Source: Agapanthus africanus | Lineage: Eukaryota; Streptophyta; Magnoliopsida; Asparagales; Amaryllidaceae | Reading direction: 5' to 3' | DNA length: 64,000 bases | NCBI GenBank assembly: GCA_030015575.1 | Contig: JASDDO010000026.1 | Coordinates: forward strand, 28,164,079 to 28,228,078 | Shown here: in pieces, positions 45,388 to 57,024 of the stretch | Numbering within the stretch: position 1 is the first letter of the stretch | Layout of the letters: each line of letters opens with the position of its first letter | The notes under the pieces: model-generated | Databases searched by the model: none | Seen by the model: only the letters and a program-made list of their open reading frames with translations | Told to the model about the DNA's origin: nothing | Position numbers and translations under genes: made by a program

Positions 45388-47942
45388 CTCAGACTTAGGT
45401 AGAGTTCCTTACCTCCTTTCAACTAGTCTGTTAGTTTAGTCCTGTAATTTACTTGTAGATGTTAGACTAGACTCGAGTCATACCTATTTCAAACTAACGA
45501 ATCGTGAGTATTTTAAAGACAGGCCAATAGATTCTACGGACATTTCAAAGGACGTACATTTTCTTAAATACACCGTAGCCCTTATTTTTTTAAATACCAC
45601 GATTCGTGTTATTTCAAATGTCAAAACTGTATGGCTCATATATATAAATGTATATTCTTACATGTTACATTATTATTCATGTTCTGCATATTCTTATTGT
45701 TCGCATCGCATTGCATGCTTATATTGTGTTTTCATTAGTTATTATTAAAATCATGCTGTCAGGACACCAGTACCATTACCGATGATGTGTATGCTTCACG
45801 TACACCTGCTTGCCGGCTCACACACATCATCATCGGTAATTGCCATGTCACGTACACTTTAGAGAATATTGCTCTATTGATATCGTTGCTAGCTGATGGT
45901 TCCAATATGTTATTGTTTCATATGCTAGTTCATTATTGCATTCATTGCTTGATATTTCATGCATATTATATATTCATTTGTCATGCAATATTATAAGGGC
46001 CAGTCCGGATTGCCGGAGCCCAGTATTCATTATTATTGACTTTTCAGTTTGGATTTCGGATTTTCCATGAGATTTCTGGATTTGGAGAAACCGTAAGATT
46101 TTATAAACTCATTATCATTTTTAAAGATAAAGGTGTGGTTTTCTCATATTATGATTTGAGATATGTCCACCATGAGTTTTCTCGGCTCTTGAGTGATATC
46201 ATATTCCCGATTCGAGGAGGAGGAGGAACCTTCTGTGGGTGCATGGTGGACCCGGTGCGTTACCCCGGGACGAGAAGGTCGCAGATGATGGCGTTGAGCC
46301 TGAGACAGGGGAGAACTACTGACCGGTGATTTTATTGTGACACGCCGGATATCCGGAGGATACCGACGTGGTCTTGGGATTTATGATACGGGCCAGTCCG
46401 GATAGCCGGAGCCTGAGATATTGAGATTTATGATACAGGCCAATCCGGATAGCCGGAGCCTGAGGTATTGAGATTTGATGATACAGGCTAATCCAGGTAG
46501 CCAGAGCCTGGGATTTTGAGATATATATTTTGTATCAATGCTATACACTGATTTTCTGTTGATTTCATTGATGATACCTCGATTTATATAAACAGAAATC
46601 TCACCAATTAAAGAAAACAGTTTTCTTATTCATGATGTATTCTATTTTCATTTTATTGCATTAATACCTCATATTTATGATATATTACTACCTGAGGCAC
46701 TGACACGAGCACTTGGTATTACACATATGTATAGATGTTTACCCATGCCATTATTAGATGTTTCAGGCTATATCATTTTGATGTTATATATATTGTGATC
46801 GTATGACCTAGGATTGAGTCATACATTCGATTCTGCTCTGTGATGTTTTCTACTCACGAGTTGGCAATCCACCCCCGTTGTGCTACAGTTCTTGCAAGTT
46901 TTGCCGTACAGGTTTCGTTGCGGCTTTGCTGGCACACTGCTTTCATTCTGGGTGATTTCTTTGGTAGGTGAGTTCACTTGCATCGTGACCACCATTGTAC
47001 CTTATTTTATTCAGTTGTATCTAGTAAACTCCATCAACCAGACTTATATTATTTGATAACCTTAGAAGACCAGTTGTATATTCTTTCGACCTTAGAGTCG
47101 CGCGTTGTATTATTACGGTTTTCTTGATGTTGTTGAGTTTCCTTTTGAGTTTTGATTCTCACCCTTCGGCGTTGTATATTATATTGCTTGCGTGGTTTGA
47201 CCGCCAATTGGCGACGAGCTAGCTCCCGCTTGAGGATGCCTTTATTCATATTATGCATGTTGTGCCCTTTTGGGACCAGTATTTACAAAGGAAACTCTGC
47301 CGAAATTTTTAGAAAAGACTTGAGATTTTAAAAATGCATATCCGGCTTATGTTATTAAAATCACTTTCTTTACAGCTAAACTTTTCCTTCTTTTAAAATG
47401 GTTTAGATTTCTGGGATTTTTGGCTTACTTGAATTAGATGTGGTCCTATAGACTTCATATGATTCAAGTGCCAGTCACGTGTCATTTTGGGTCGTGACAG
47501 GTTCCGTGTATCTCGTCAGGGCAAGATATCCGCCTCTCCATGTTCCGTGTCCCACGCTAGCGCATCCTCCTATTAATGAGCGTATCCCGCCATTAATGCA
47601 AGGATAAAGCAGGAGCGTAACTGACGGCGGTGATCTCGCACCTGCTCGCTTCACGCGACCACTATATAAAGCCCTCTCTCAAACGACTAAGGTAACTCGA
47701 ACTGAACCCAATAAGTCGCTACGCTGCTCATATTCCCCGGTACTAACTTGATCGTCGGAGGGTCCTACGGTGGTCTCCCACCCCGGGACTTTCCTTGCAG
47801 GTAGCTCGGCCTCAACAACTTCCAACAACCCATTGAGATTCACACGCTCAACAACCCCCAAAACAAATCTCAGCTGCTAAAAACCGCTCGCTACCAGATC
47901 GACGGAGGACGGCATCTGAGAGAGATCACAGCCTCCATCAGT

Positions 47943-47959
47943 TGGCGCCGTCTGTGGGA
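47943..47959 (+). other. Primer binding site of element 1
   Basis: TGGCGCCGTCTGTGGGA begins two bases after the LTR end (...CATCA|GT). The TGGCGCCGT start matches the 3' end of plant tRNA-Asp, but the following bases diverge, so the tRNA assignment is tentative. Confidence 0.75.
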
Positions 47960-48010
47960 ATCTTTTCAGAAGCTTCTCCACCTATAAGTTGATATTCTGC
48001 CCTCGACCCA

Positions 48011-50260
48011 ATGGCGAGCGACAACCGCGACGATCCAAATACGAGCCGCCACACCCCCTATAACGGAGGCAGGAGCGGCTTGTCTCCCCCTCCTAACGTC
48101 GTCAACGCCTTATCCGCTAAGATCGACAAGCTCACATCGATGGTGGATGCACTCATCCGCGTTCAAGCAGCGAACCCTACCCTCCAGAACGTGGTTCCCC
48201 CTCCCCGGGATAACGGCGTCCGTAGAAGGACAGATGGCCATGCTCAGGCCCTCGATCTCACTCACGCTCATCTCAGTGTCACTGAGCGTCGGCGTGCCCA
48301 CTCCGGCTACCATGGCCCTCATGCGGCGAATGATTCCATGACCCGCTGGGCACTAGATAGCTCCACACCCTGATTCCAGGGAAGACTAGGCCGTTGCTCC
48401 GATGCCCGCCGCGCGCTCTCACCCCCTAAGAAGGTGTCAGTCAGTTCGCCTGCTTCCAAGCATGAACGACGCCCCCGCTCCCGCCGAGGCCGTGCGAACG
48501 GCGAACGTTGGGACTACTCGAGAAGGGCCTCGTTTGAGTATTTGAGAAATTTGATAGAGCGGAATCAAAGTTGCACCATCACGCAGACCCGGACCGGGGG
48601 TAACCACCACTCCAACTGTGCAGAATCCTCGGGGTACCACCACCGACTTGAAGCCCTCGAAAAGAAAATCGAAGGCTTAGGAAGGGATGACCATGCGTCC
48701 AATGAAGGGGCCAGGTATTCCGCCGATTTACTAACAAAGCCCTTTACAGAAGAGTCGTTGGCTGAGCACGTCTCGTCAAGGAACAAGCAGCCAAAAGTGG
48801 CCCTCTTCGACGGGAAGTCCGATCCGAAGGACTACTTGAACACGTTTACGGCGGGCATGAGTTTTCAAGATAACTTGGACACGGCTCAATGCCGAGCTAT
48901 CCCCACCACCCTTATCCGGGCTGGCCGAGACTGGTTCCGAGGACTTGCACCACGCTCTATCTCAACCTTCGACGAGCTGGCTACCCAATTTCTCGGTCAC
49001 TTCATCGGGAACCGACGTCAGAAGAGGACGATCGACTGCCTGTTCACTGTCAAGAGCGGAGACAAGGAATCCTTCAAAGTATATGTCAACCGTTTCTACA
49101 ATGCCCTCTTGGTGGTTCCCGAGCACCGCGATGAAACAGTTATCACCGTGCTGAGGTCGGGTCTTAGGCACAAAGAGAGGCTCCGCTCTTTTGCATTAGC
49201 GCAACCTAAGACTATGGCCGAAGTGAAAGCCTGGACCGAGCGAGAAATCCAACTCAATTCGGAGGTGAACTCAATCCTACCCCGAGCCAACCAGGTGGAC
49301 AGAAAGAAAATGGACAAGGAGGAGAAAAAGAAAGTCGATTGTCTGAAGCCTTACTCCCCGAGGTTTCACGAGTACGCTCCTCTAAACATTTCCGAGACCG
49401 AGCTGCTGGAGGAAGCTAAGGGCGAGAGGTTCTTTAAGCTCCCGCCAGTCACCCAAAGAGCGGGCAAGCATCTCCACGGCCCATACTGCGCCTTCCACAG
49501 GTCGCAGGGTCACCCGAATGAGAACTGCAAACAACTCCATGACTACATCGAGGAGTTGATCCGCTCTGGCCACCTGGTGAAATACCTACGGGGCAAGCGG
49601 CAAGCGGAGCTGGAGCAAAAGGACCAAGCCCTTCCCGGGGAATTAACGATCGGGCAAATCATGGTCGTTACCTCGGATCTAGCTCGGGAAAGCGGGGGGA
49701 ACCTTAACATCCTCCCAGTCGAGGGTGTAAGCGATATACCACACAAGAGGTGCAGGAGGGACGAACCGATCATCTTTACCGATGAAGACCTCCATGGCAT
49801 ATCGCTTCCTCACAATGACCCTCTCATGATAACGTCCAGAGTCCACCATTACGAGGTTCGGAGAATATTGGTCGACTCAGGGAGCTCGGCGGATATCCTG
49901 TTCCATGACTGTTTCCAGCATATGGGGTTAGGACCATCTGACCTTCGACCTACCTCCCATGTCCTCTTTGGGTTCACCAACCATTCCGTCCCGGCCGAGG
50001 GATTGGTCACCTTCCTCCTCAACGTTGGGGAAGCGGGCAATACGCGAACCATTCCAGTGGACATCCTCGTCGCCAAGGTCCCTTCATCCTATAACATTCT
50101 CTCGAGACGTCCTACCTTGAACGCCCTCCGGGCCCAGATCTCGACTTATCACCTTGCGATCAAATTCCCTTTGGATCAAGGGGATAGGCCGAGCCTATGG
50201 AGACCAGCAAACCGCCAAGATTTGCCTCGCTTTGACGTCCACCTCCGGAGAGCAGGGTGA
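48011..50260 (+). pseudogene. gag and aspartic protease of element 1 (one stop, 3' frameshift)
   Basis: ATG at 48,011 opens a frame interrupted by TGA at 48,371-48,373. At the matching place in element 2 the codon is CGA, so this is a C-to-T change. The gag core includes 'DYLNTFTAGMSFQDNLD', 'RAGRDWFRGLAPRSISTFDE' and 'FLGHFIGNRRQKRTID' (about residues 270-340). A finger-like 'YCAFHRSQGHPNENC' follows (about 493). The aspartic protease has 'ILVDSGSSADILF' at about 618. A frameshift near 50,185 moves the protease/RT linker into another frame; the residues after it are out of frame. Confidence 0.88.
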
Positions 50261-51790
50261 CGATTTTGAGGACGCGCATGATTTCCAGGGGTCCTTAGAT
50301 ACACGCGACGACCAAAGAGAAATTCGAGGTGCCCCGATGGAAGTATTGATGGAAGTCCTCCTCGAATAAGGGGTCGATGGCCGCACAGTTCAGATCGTTT
50401 CTCTCTTGACTGGGGACCACCGCGAAGAATTGATCCGTTTCCTCCAGGGAAACTCAGACGTATTCGCTTGGATGCCCGCGGACATGCCCGGGATCGACCC
50501 CAAAGTGATCTTCCATAAGCTCATGGTCGACCCGCAGGTCCGACCCGTCAGACAAAAGAAGAGAAGGTTTGCGCCGGTTAAACAAAAGACGATAGAAGAT
50601 GAGGTAGATCGATTGCTCGCAGCCAACTTCATCAGGAACCTGGACTACTCAGATTGGCTGGTGAATGTGGTCATGGTCAAAAAGGTAAATGTGAAATGGC
50701 GCATGTGCGTCGATTTCACGGACTTGAACAAAGCTTGCCCCAAAGACAACTATCCACGGCCTCGAATAGATCAGCTAGTGGACAGTTCGGCCGGCCACGA
50801 ATTATTGAATTTCATGGATGTTTTCTCCGGTTACAATCAGATTCAGATGAACCCGACAGATGAAGAGCTTACCGCCTTCATCCCGGATCAAGGGCTATAC
50901 TGCTACAAAGTGATGCCTTCCGGGCTCAAGAACGCAGGGGCCACGTATCAACGCCTGGACAACAAGCTGTTCAAACCACAGATTAGGAGAAACATGGAAG
51001 TTTATGTCGACGACATACTCGTAAAATCTGTCTCCTCAACCAGGCACACTAAAGACCTCGGCGAGACATTCGACGTCCTGCATAAGTAAAAATGAAGCTG
51101 AATCTAGCTAAGTGTGCGTTCGGTGTCACCAGTGGTAAAATCCTCGGGTTCATGGTTACCCATCGAGGATTCGAAGCAAACCCAGAAAAAATCAATGACA
51201 TCCTCAACATGACAACGCCCAAGAGAAACATCGACATCATGCGCCTCACAGAAAGGGTGGCTGCCCTGAGCCGCTTTATGTCCAGATCCGGAGAGAAGTA
51301 CCTTCCATTCTTCAAGGCCCCGAGGAAAATTCCTAAGTTCAAATGGTCTAAGGAATGCCAGAACGCTTTCGAGAAACTCAAAGCGCACTTAGCGACTCTC
51401 CCGCTACTCACCTGACCAGTCGAGGGCGAAGAGCTATTATTAAATATATCCGTCTCCAACCAGGCTGCAAGCTCGGTTCTTGTCAAAGAATCTGAAGGCA
51501 TACAGAGGCCGGTCTATTACGTGAGCCATGTTTTCAAGGACGCGGAAACGAGATACCCGGCCATAGAGAAAATAGTCCTGGCACTTGTCGTTGCCTCCAG
51601 AAAACTTTGACATTATTTCCAAGCGAACACAATCCTCATCCTCACCAAGCGACCTTTAAGGTCTATTCTCGCCTCCCCCGAGTCGTCAGGTCGTATGGAA
51701 AAATGGAGGCATGAATGTCCCAATACGATATCAAGTACCGCCCCTGACAAGCCATCAAAACGTAGGTCTTAGCAGATTTCGTTGTCAAAT
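50186..51790 (+). pseudogene. Reverse transcriptase and RNase H of element 1, several breaks
   Basis: RT is readable from about 50,406: 'DEVDRLLAANFIRNLDYSDW', 'MCVDFTDLNKACPKDNYP', 'FMDVFSGYNQIQMNP' and the YVDD active site near 51,003. Breaks are a TAA at 50,367-50,369, a probable 1-base deletion that creates TAA at 51,087-51,089 (RT continues at 51,092 as 'MKLNLAKCAFGVTSGKILGF'), and TGA at 51,413-51,415 and 51,608-51,610. The RNase H part ('PVYYVSHVFKDAETRYP') follows and decays before 51,790. Confidence 0.88.
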
Positions 51791-51794
51791 GCAC

Positions 51795-53594
51795 TATTCC
51801 CACTAAAGAAGGAACGACAGCGCAAGGACCCGAATTATGCCCCTCGGTCGAAGAGGTACCCGACCCCATCCCGGACTGGTTGCTTTACGTGGACGGATCC
51901 TTTACCGAGGAGGAGAGTGGGGCTATCCTGATCATCCACAGCCCGGACGAAGCAGAAATGGAATACTCTTTAAATCTCATGTTCAGGGCGTCGAACAACG
52001 CCGCGAAATACGAGGCTTTGTTGGCAGAGCTGGGAATCGCCTCCGGGGTAGGGCTGAAGACCATCAGAGTTCGCAGCGACTCCGCACTGGTCGTCGGCCA
52101 AGTAACCGGGCATTTCGAAGTCCGGGAGCCACTCATGATAAAATACCTGGCCAAAGTCAAAAGGCTTCGAAAAAATTTCGACGAATTCCAAGTGGAGCAG
52201 ATTCTTAGGAACTTGAACACCCAAGCCGACGCCTTGAGCAAGCTCGCTTCTTCCTATTCGGCCAACCATAAGAGAAATATCCTCTTCGAAGTCTTACCAC
52301 AGCCCAGCTTAGAAGACGGAGAGGTAACACTCCAGATCTACACAACCCGGAAAGAAGGCCGAGATTGGAGAAAGCCCCTCGTGGAGTTCATAAAGGACGG
52401 TGTACTTCCTGAAGACCGAGGAAAAGCTCGCCGGCTTCGGGCCAAAGCACGACATTTCGTCAGGAGCAACGGAAACCTATACAAGAAATTATACACTCAG
52501 CCTCTGCTCCGGTGCATCGACCCCCACGTGGCTGACTACGTTCTGCGAGAGATACATGAAGGGGTCGGCAGAGCACATCAAGGGGCCCAGACCGTGGTCC
52601 AAAAGGCACTACTGCAAGGGTACTATTGGCCGAGATTATACCAGGATGCCGAGAAGCTGGTCAGAAGACGAAAGAATTGCCAACTCTTCGGCAGCATACC
52701 TCGTCTCCCCGCCACCGAGCTAACTCCACTCAGTTTCCCTTGGTCGTTTGCACAGTGGGGGATGGATATGGTGGGCCAACTCCCCACCGGCATAGGCGGG
52801 CATAGGTATATCCTCATCGCTGTGGACTATTTCATGAAATGGATAGAGGTCGTACCCATCAGGAAACTGGACGCCACCTCTACGATAAAGTTCCTGCAGA
52901 ACAACATAATTTCTCGATTTGGGATTCCGAGATGCATAGTTACCGACATTGGGACCAACTTCGAAAATGATAAAGTCAAGGAGTTTTGCAGCAATTACCA
53001 CATATTGATGATGTTTGTCGTAGTTGCACATCCTCAATGCAACGGACAGGCCGAGGTAGCCAACTTAGGTGTCATCCGCGGTCTCAGATTCCGCTTGGAA
53101 GGAAAACACGGCGGCTGGGTCGAAGAACTGCCACGAGTGCTATGGGCATTGCGAATATCGAAGAAAACACCTATAGGAGAACCCCATTCAGCCTTTGCTA
53201 CGGCACCGAGGCGATGGTCCCCGCGGAGATCGGACTGCCCAGTTATAGGGTCGAACACTTCGACATTGAAGCTAACACCTTGGTGCTCCGAAGCAACTTG
53301 GACGTCCTACTGGAAAAGCGGGATCGAGCGCAAATCAGGGCAGCCGCCTATCAGCAGCACACCGCCCGCTACTATAATGCCCGAGTTAAACATCGAGGCT
53401 TCAAGACGGGAAATCTGGTCTTACGGAGAAACGAGTTCGTGGACCAAGGGAGACTACATAAGTTCTCCCCGAAGTGGGACGGACCATTCCTTGTAACAGA
53501 GGCTTTGCCCGGTGGAGTGTACCGCCTGCAAGACGCCGGGGGGCGTAATTTTCTTCCGCCTTATAACGTCGAGAAACTTAAGTTGTATAAATAA
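51795..53594 (+). pseudogene. Archaeal RNase H and integrase of element 1
   Basis: The aRNH shows 'LLYVDGSFTEEESGAI', 'NNAAKYEALLAELG' and 'RVRSDSALVVGQV' (about 51,880-52,250). The integrase finger keeps both His ('EIHEGVGRAHQGA') but has 'VRRRKNCQLF', where the first Cys of the pair is replaced by Arg. The catalytic residues are D in 'QWGMDMVGQL', D in 'IVTDIGTNF' (usually DNG) and E in 'NGQAEVAN'. The frame shifts near 53,150 and continues to the stop at 53,594 with 'LCYGTEAMVPAEIGLPSYRV' and the C-terminal 'KWDGPFLVTEAL'. The aRNH before the integrase identifies the Tat clade. Confidence 0.9.
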
Positions 53595-53803
53595 ACATGT
53601 ACCCACTTTTGAAATAATGTAATTCCTATTGGTATTTAATTAAGTCTCCTAAGCTAGGTCCTCTCGCAGAAGAGACCTCTTTTGTTCCTTTTTCTCGATT
53701 CCGAGACTCCTAGGTTCTTTTTTATTTTTAAGAGACAATGCATCTCAACAAAAGAGAAATTTATTTACTGAAAGGTATTATGGGCTCCCCAGCCTTACAA
53801 CAA
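53595..53803 (+). other. Pol 3' flank and antisense ORF 3' flank
   Basis: This short non-coding spacer follows the integrase stop. It contains a minus-strand AATAAA (near 53,757-53,762), suitably placed for the antisense ORF at 53,804-54,301. Confidence 0.5.
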
Positions 53804-54301
53804 TTACAACAAAAGAGGGCGAGAATTAAGGAAACATTGTCGATGGTACACCGAAGAAAGCTCCTCCAGTCGAGCCCAAGCAGCCTCAAGCCGCTCCTTC
53901 TGACGGTACTCTTGGACCCTAGAAGCCACGGACTCTACGGGATTCCCGTCCGCCGAGCAAGATGCGACGACCAACCTTTGCTGGAAACTCTCAAGAAGGA
54001 GATCCACCGAGCGATCCCGCCCACTCTTTAAGATCAGACCAAGCCCGTGGACAGTGTGCATTTTGTCAAACGCTTCATCCATTAACCGCGGGGACAGCGT
54101 GTTGTACAGACCCGGGAAAGTCCTCCATATCACATAAATTAGCACCTGAAGGAGAAGAGATCGCCAGGGAAGCAGGCGCCCACAATGGCCCTCTAGACGG
54201 CCTATCATCGCCTCGTACGTCTCCTCGGAACGATCAAGGTTATAAAAGTATACGTCATCACGAGAAACGATCTCCCTGATGGTATACACGCGGCCGGACA
54301 T
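53804..54301 (-). CDS. Antisense ORF 1 of element 1, 165 residues, unknown function
   Basis: The minus-strand ATG at 54,299-54,301 opens 165 intact codons, starting 'MSGRVYTIREIVSRDDVYFY'. No stop interrupts it, although the sense genes of the same element are full of breaks. The product is soluble-looking: a leucine-rich middle ('LLPWRSLLLQVLIYVI') and a charged helical end ('RQKERLEAAWARLEELSSVY'). A TATA box (54,345-54,353) lies 44 bases upstream, and a poly(A)-like AATAAA is near 53,757. I do not recognise a family. It could be a Tat-specific accessory gene or a chance ORF, but the TATA box and intact frame favour a gene. Confidence 0.5.
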   Translation of the reverse strand: MSGRVYTIREIVSRDDVYFYNLDRSEETYEAMIGRLEGHCGRLLPWRSLLLQVLIYVIWRTFPGLYNTLSPRLMDEAFDKMHTVHGLGLILKSGRDRSVDLLLESFQQRLVVASCSADGNPVESVASRVQEYRQKERLEAAWARLEELSSVYHRQCFLNSRPLLL

Positions 54302-54344
54302 CTTCAAAGGATGTAAGACTAGGAAGAAACCAACGTGCCTTCGG

Positions 54345-54353
54345 TATTTATAG
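54345..54353 (-). promoter_or_regulatory. TATA box for antisense ORF 1
   Basis: The minus strand reads GAGGCTATAAATACCG, with CTATAAATA at 54,345-54,353. Transcription would start near 54,315-54,320 and give a leader of about 15 bases before the ATG at 54,301. A CACGTGGC G-box-like site lies about 90 bases further upstream (near 54,440). Confidence 0.5.
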
Positions 54354-54524
54354 CCTCAACAAGAATCTTCCAACGGCCGAGAATTACTCGCGCGAATGAC
54401 GCGAATCACGGAATATCGCACTTTCCCAATAGGGAACGGCCACGTGTCACCAATGACGGTCATCCTTCCCCTACTTTATGGGTCAAGGGAGGTTGAACAA
54501 TGCCCCAGGAAGACACTAGAGAGT

Positions 54525-55660
54525 TAACAAAGCCCTCATCATGAGGCCACCGAGCAAATTCCTGCTCGGCCCATCCACAGCGGGTAGTTTTCTGCCCAAC
54601 AAACACTATGGATCTAAAGCCCTCATTATGAAGAGGCCGGGTAGTTTCTTGCTCAGCCCATCCACACCGGATAGCCTCCTGCCCAACAAACGTTGTGGAT
54701 CTAAAGCTCTCATCACGAGGCCGTCGTGCAGCTTCCTGCTCGGCCCATCCGCAGCGGGTAGCTTCCTGCCCAACAAACACTGTGGATTTAAAGCCCTCAT
54801 CACGAGGCCGCCGTGCAGCTTCCTGCTCGGCCCATCCGCAGCGGGTAGCCTCCTGCCCAACAAACGCTGTGAATCTAAAGTCTTCATCACGAGGCCGCCA
54901 TGCAGCTTCCTGCTCGGCTCATCCGCAGCGGGTAGCCTCCTGCCCAAAAAACGTTGTGGATCTAAAGCTCTCATCACGAGCAGCCGTGCAGCTTCCTGCT
55001 CGGCCCATCCGCAGCGGGTAGATTCCTGCCCAACAAACGTTGTGGATCTAAAGCCCTCATCATGAGGCCACTGTGCATCTTCTTGCTCGGCCCATCCACA
55101 TCGGGTAGCTTCCTTCCCATCAAATGCTATGGATCAAAAGCCCTCCTCACGAGGCGGCCGGGTAGCTTCCTGCTCGGCTCATCTGTAAAGGGGTAGATTC
55201 CTATCCTACAAAGAAGTTGATCTAAAGCCCTCCTCACGAAGCCGCCGAGCAGCTTCCTACTCAGTCCATTCACAACGGGCAGCTTCCTGCCCAACAACGC
55301 TGTGAACCTAAAGCCCTCATCACGAGGCCGCCGGGCAGCTTCCTGCTCGGTCCATCCACAGCGGGTAGCTTCCTTCCCAACAACGCTGTGGATCCAAAGC
55401 CCTCATTATGAAGCCACTGGGCAGCTTCCTGCCCGGTCCATACACAGCGGGTAGCTTCCTGCCCAACAACGTTGTGGATCCAAAGCCCTCATCATGAGGC
55501 CGCCGGGTAGCTTACTGCTCGGTCCATCCACAGCGGGTCGATTCCTACCCAACAACGCTGTGGATCCAAAGCCCTCCTCACGAGACGGCCGAGTAGCTTC
55601 CTGCTCGGCTCATTCACAAATAGGTATTGTGGGCTCCTCAGCCTTACAAAAATGCTCGGA
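54525..55660. repeat. 86-87-bp tandem array, 13 units, 3' region of element 1
   Basis: The landmark GCCCTCAT or its variants recurs at 54,532, 54,619, 54,706, 54,793, 54,880, 54,967, 55,053, 55,140, 55,227, 55,313, 55,399, 55,485 and 55,571. The period is therefore 87 in the first half and 86 in the second. Units read 'AAAGCCCTCATCACGAGGCC', then 'GCAGCTTCCTGCTCGGCCCA' and 'GCGGGTAGCTTCCTGCCCAA'. Long ORFs across it are repeat artefacts (87 is divisible by 3). It sits between the two antisense genes. Confidence 0.9.
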
Positions 55661-55717
55661 GGCTTACAAAATCTAAAACAAAAATAAATACAAGAAAAAT
55701 CGCTAAGGGAGGATAGC

Positions 55718-56974
55718 TCAGACCGCCCTCTCGGCCGAGATTTCTCCCTGCTCGATGCCACCATCAGGGGCCAAAACGGCACCCTCAACCTCGGCGTTTC
55801 CACCAACAGTCTCGCCTACTGCAGCCGGCTCGGCACCTCCTCCCTGCGGCGCTTCCTCGACGAGAGGGAACCTAGCGCGGAGCTCGCCGTCCGCGAACTC
55901 TGGCATTGATTCCTTGACAGCATCAAGGGTTTTGAGCCACCCAATGGCCATGGATTCGGCGAGATCAAGATAAAATTGATCGGGCGCCTTATATTCTTCC
56001 ACGACCTTCGCCGCCCGGCTCTCAGTTAGCTGCGCCGCCTCCAAATCCGCCCGAGCATTCTTTTTGAAGGCGTCCCTTGACCTTTTCATAGAGTTGTAAA
56101 GGTCGTCCATCTCCTCCATCTTGGCTTGAATAGCCTGGTTGGATTCGGTGAGAAGACGATGGGACTCCTTCAGCTTGGAGTTCGTCAGCCCCTCGGCGAC
56201 CAATCTCGAGTCAAGAATGGCCGCCTTCTCCTCCGCCTGTTGCAATTGAAGGTGAAGCACTTCCTCCCGTGAGGAGGATTCGCCCGCCTTCTTCATTGCA
56301 CGGGCTATCTCCTCGGACTCCATATGGACGAGGAGAGCACAGTGCTTGAGGACCTGAGGAAAACAACAAACATGTTAGAAAATTGAAACAAAGGAAATAA
56401 AACTTGAGTGATTCCTTAAGAAAGAAATTATCGACCTGAACCGCCTCCTGGGCAATCGCGACCACTTGGGCCTTCATGGTGCCCTGGGGAATCTTGGTCC
56501 CCGCCGCCTTCTCCATGTTCGCCAGCAAGCTGTCGGCCACAAAAAGCCCCGAGGGCACCTCAATGCAGAAGTCGCCCTCTTGCACTTGGATCCCGGTAGG
56601 GGGTGGCCGAGAGACCACTCGCTTCTGCCTCTTGAGGGGGACCTCCTTAGCGTCAGGGGACTTCTCCTCCCTCGCCCGGGGTGCCGGGTCCCGCACGTGC
56701 TTCTGACCCACCTACGGCGCTCCGCCGGGACTAGGGGTGCTGCAGAAGGCTTGGCCGGTGGAGCTTTCATCAGGGCCGCGATTGGACCAGGGCGGGACGA
56801 GCTGGCGCCGCCGGCCTTTTTTCCTTGGGCCTTCGCGTCCATGGCAGCCATGATTTTTGATCGGTCCATGGGCTCTGCAAAAAAATAACACACAGGAGAA
56901 AAAGGTCAGCGACATTGAAAAGGTGCAGAAAATTAAGCAAAGTCTAAACAGATCGTCAAAAACCCTAACTTACC
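55718..56974 (-). CDS. Antisense gene 2 of element 1: C-terminal exons with coiled coil
   Basis: Minus-strand exons are joined by clean plant introns. Intron 1 runs from 56,973 to 56,875 (donor CTTGG|GTAAGT, acceptor TTTTTTGCAG). Intron 2 runs from about 56,436 to 56,354 (donor CAG|GTCGATAAT, acceptor TTTTCCTCAG). The exon between them is Lys/Arg/Pro-rich ('KEVPLKRQKRVVSRPPPTG') and needs one frame change near 56,710. The last exon (stop 55,718) is a long coiled coil ('REEVLHLQLQQAEEKAAILD') followed by an acidic Ala/Gly-rich tail. No enzyme motif is seen. Nuclear localisation through the basic stretch is a guess. Confidence 0.6.
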
Positions 56975-57024
56975 CAAGATACGCGCAGGACTGAGCCCAG
57001 CCCAGATCAGTACCTGCTTAGAAA

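Larger units (their letters stand above)
43098..47499 (+). mobile_element. 4.4-kb Tekay-like solo LTR inside the 5' LTR of element 1
   Basis: It starts TGTAATATTTCAG and ends GGGTCGTGACA. It is flanked by GGCTC (43,093-43,097) and GGTTC (47,500-47,504). The uninterrupted 3' LTR has GGCTC once, so this is a 5-bp target duplication with one C-to-T change. No internal retrotransposon domains are present, so it is a solo LTR of unusual length. It contains two long TA microsatellites and the same segments seen at 1-1,505 and 36,806-40,544. Confidence 0.88.
42688..47940 (+). mobile_element. 5' LTR of element 1, split by an insertion
   Basis: LTR sequence covers 42,688-43,097 and 47,500-47,940, interrupted by a solo LTR with its 5-bp duplication. 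The joined length is about 846 bp against 802 bp for the 3' LTR. The extra about 46 bp is one more copy of a CGAGC-rich subrepeat ('CTTGCTCGTCTCC(G/A)AGC') near 42,960-43,010. A TATA box TATATAAA lies at 47,663-47,670. Confidence 0.88.

Noticed and set aside
44748..45402. ORFs rich in Tyr/Ile across the TA tracts
   Set aside because: Produced by (TA)n microsatellites read as alternating Tyr-Ile codons.
54460..55065. ORFs of 105-174 codons on both strands
   Set aside because: The 87-bp period is divisible by three, so any frame stays open across units. No signal beyond the repeat.
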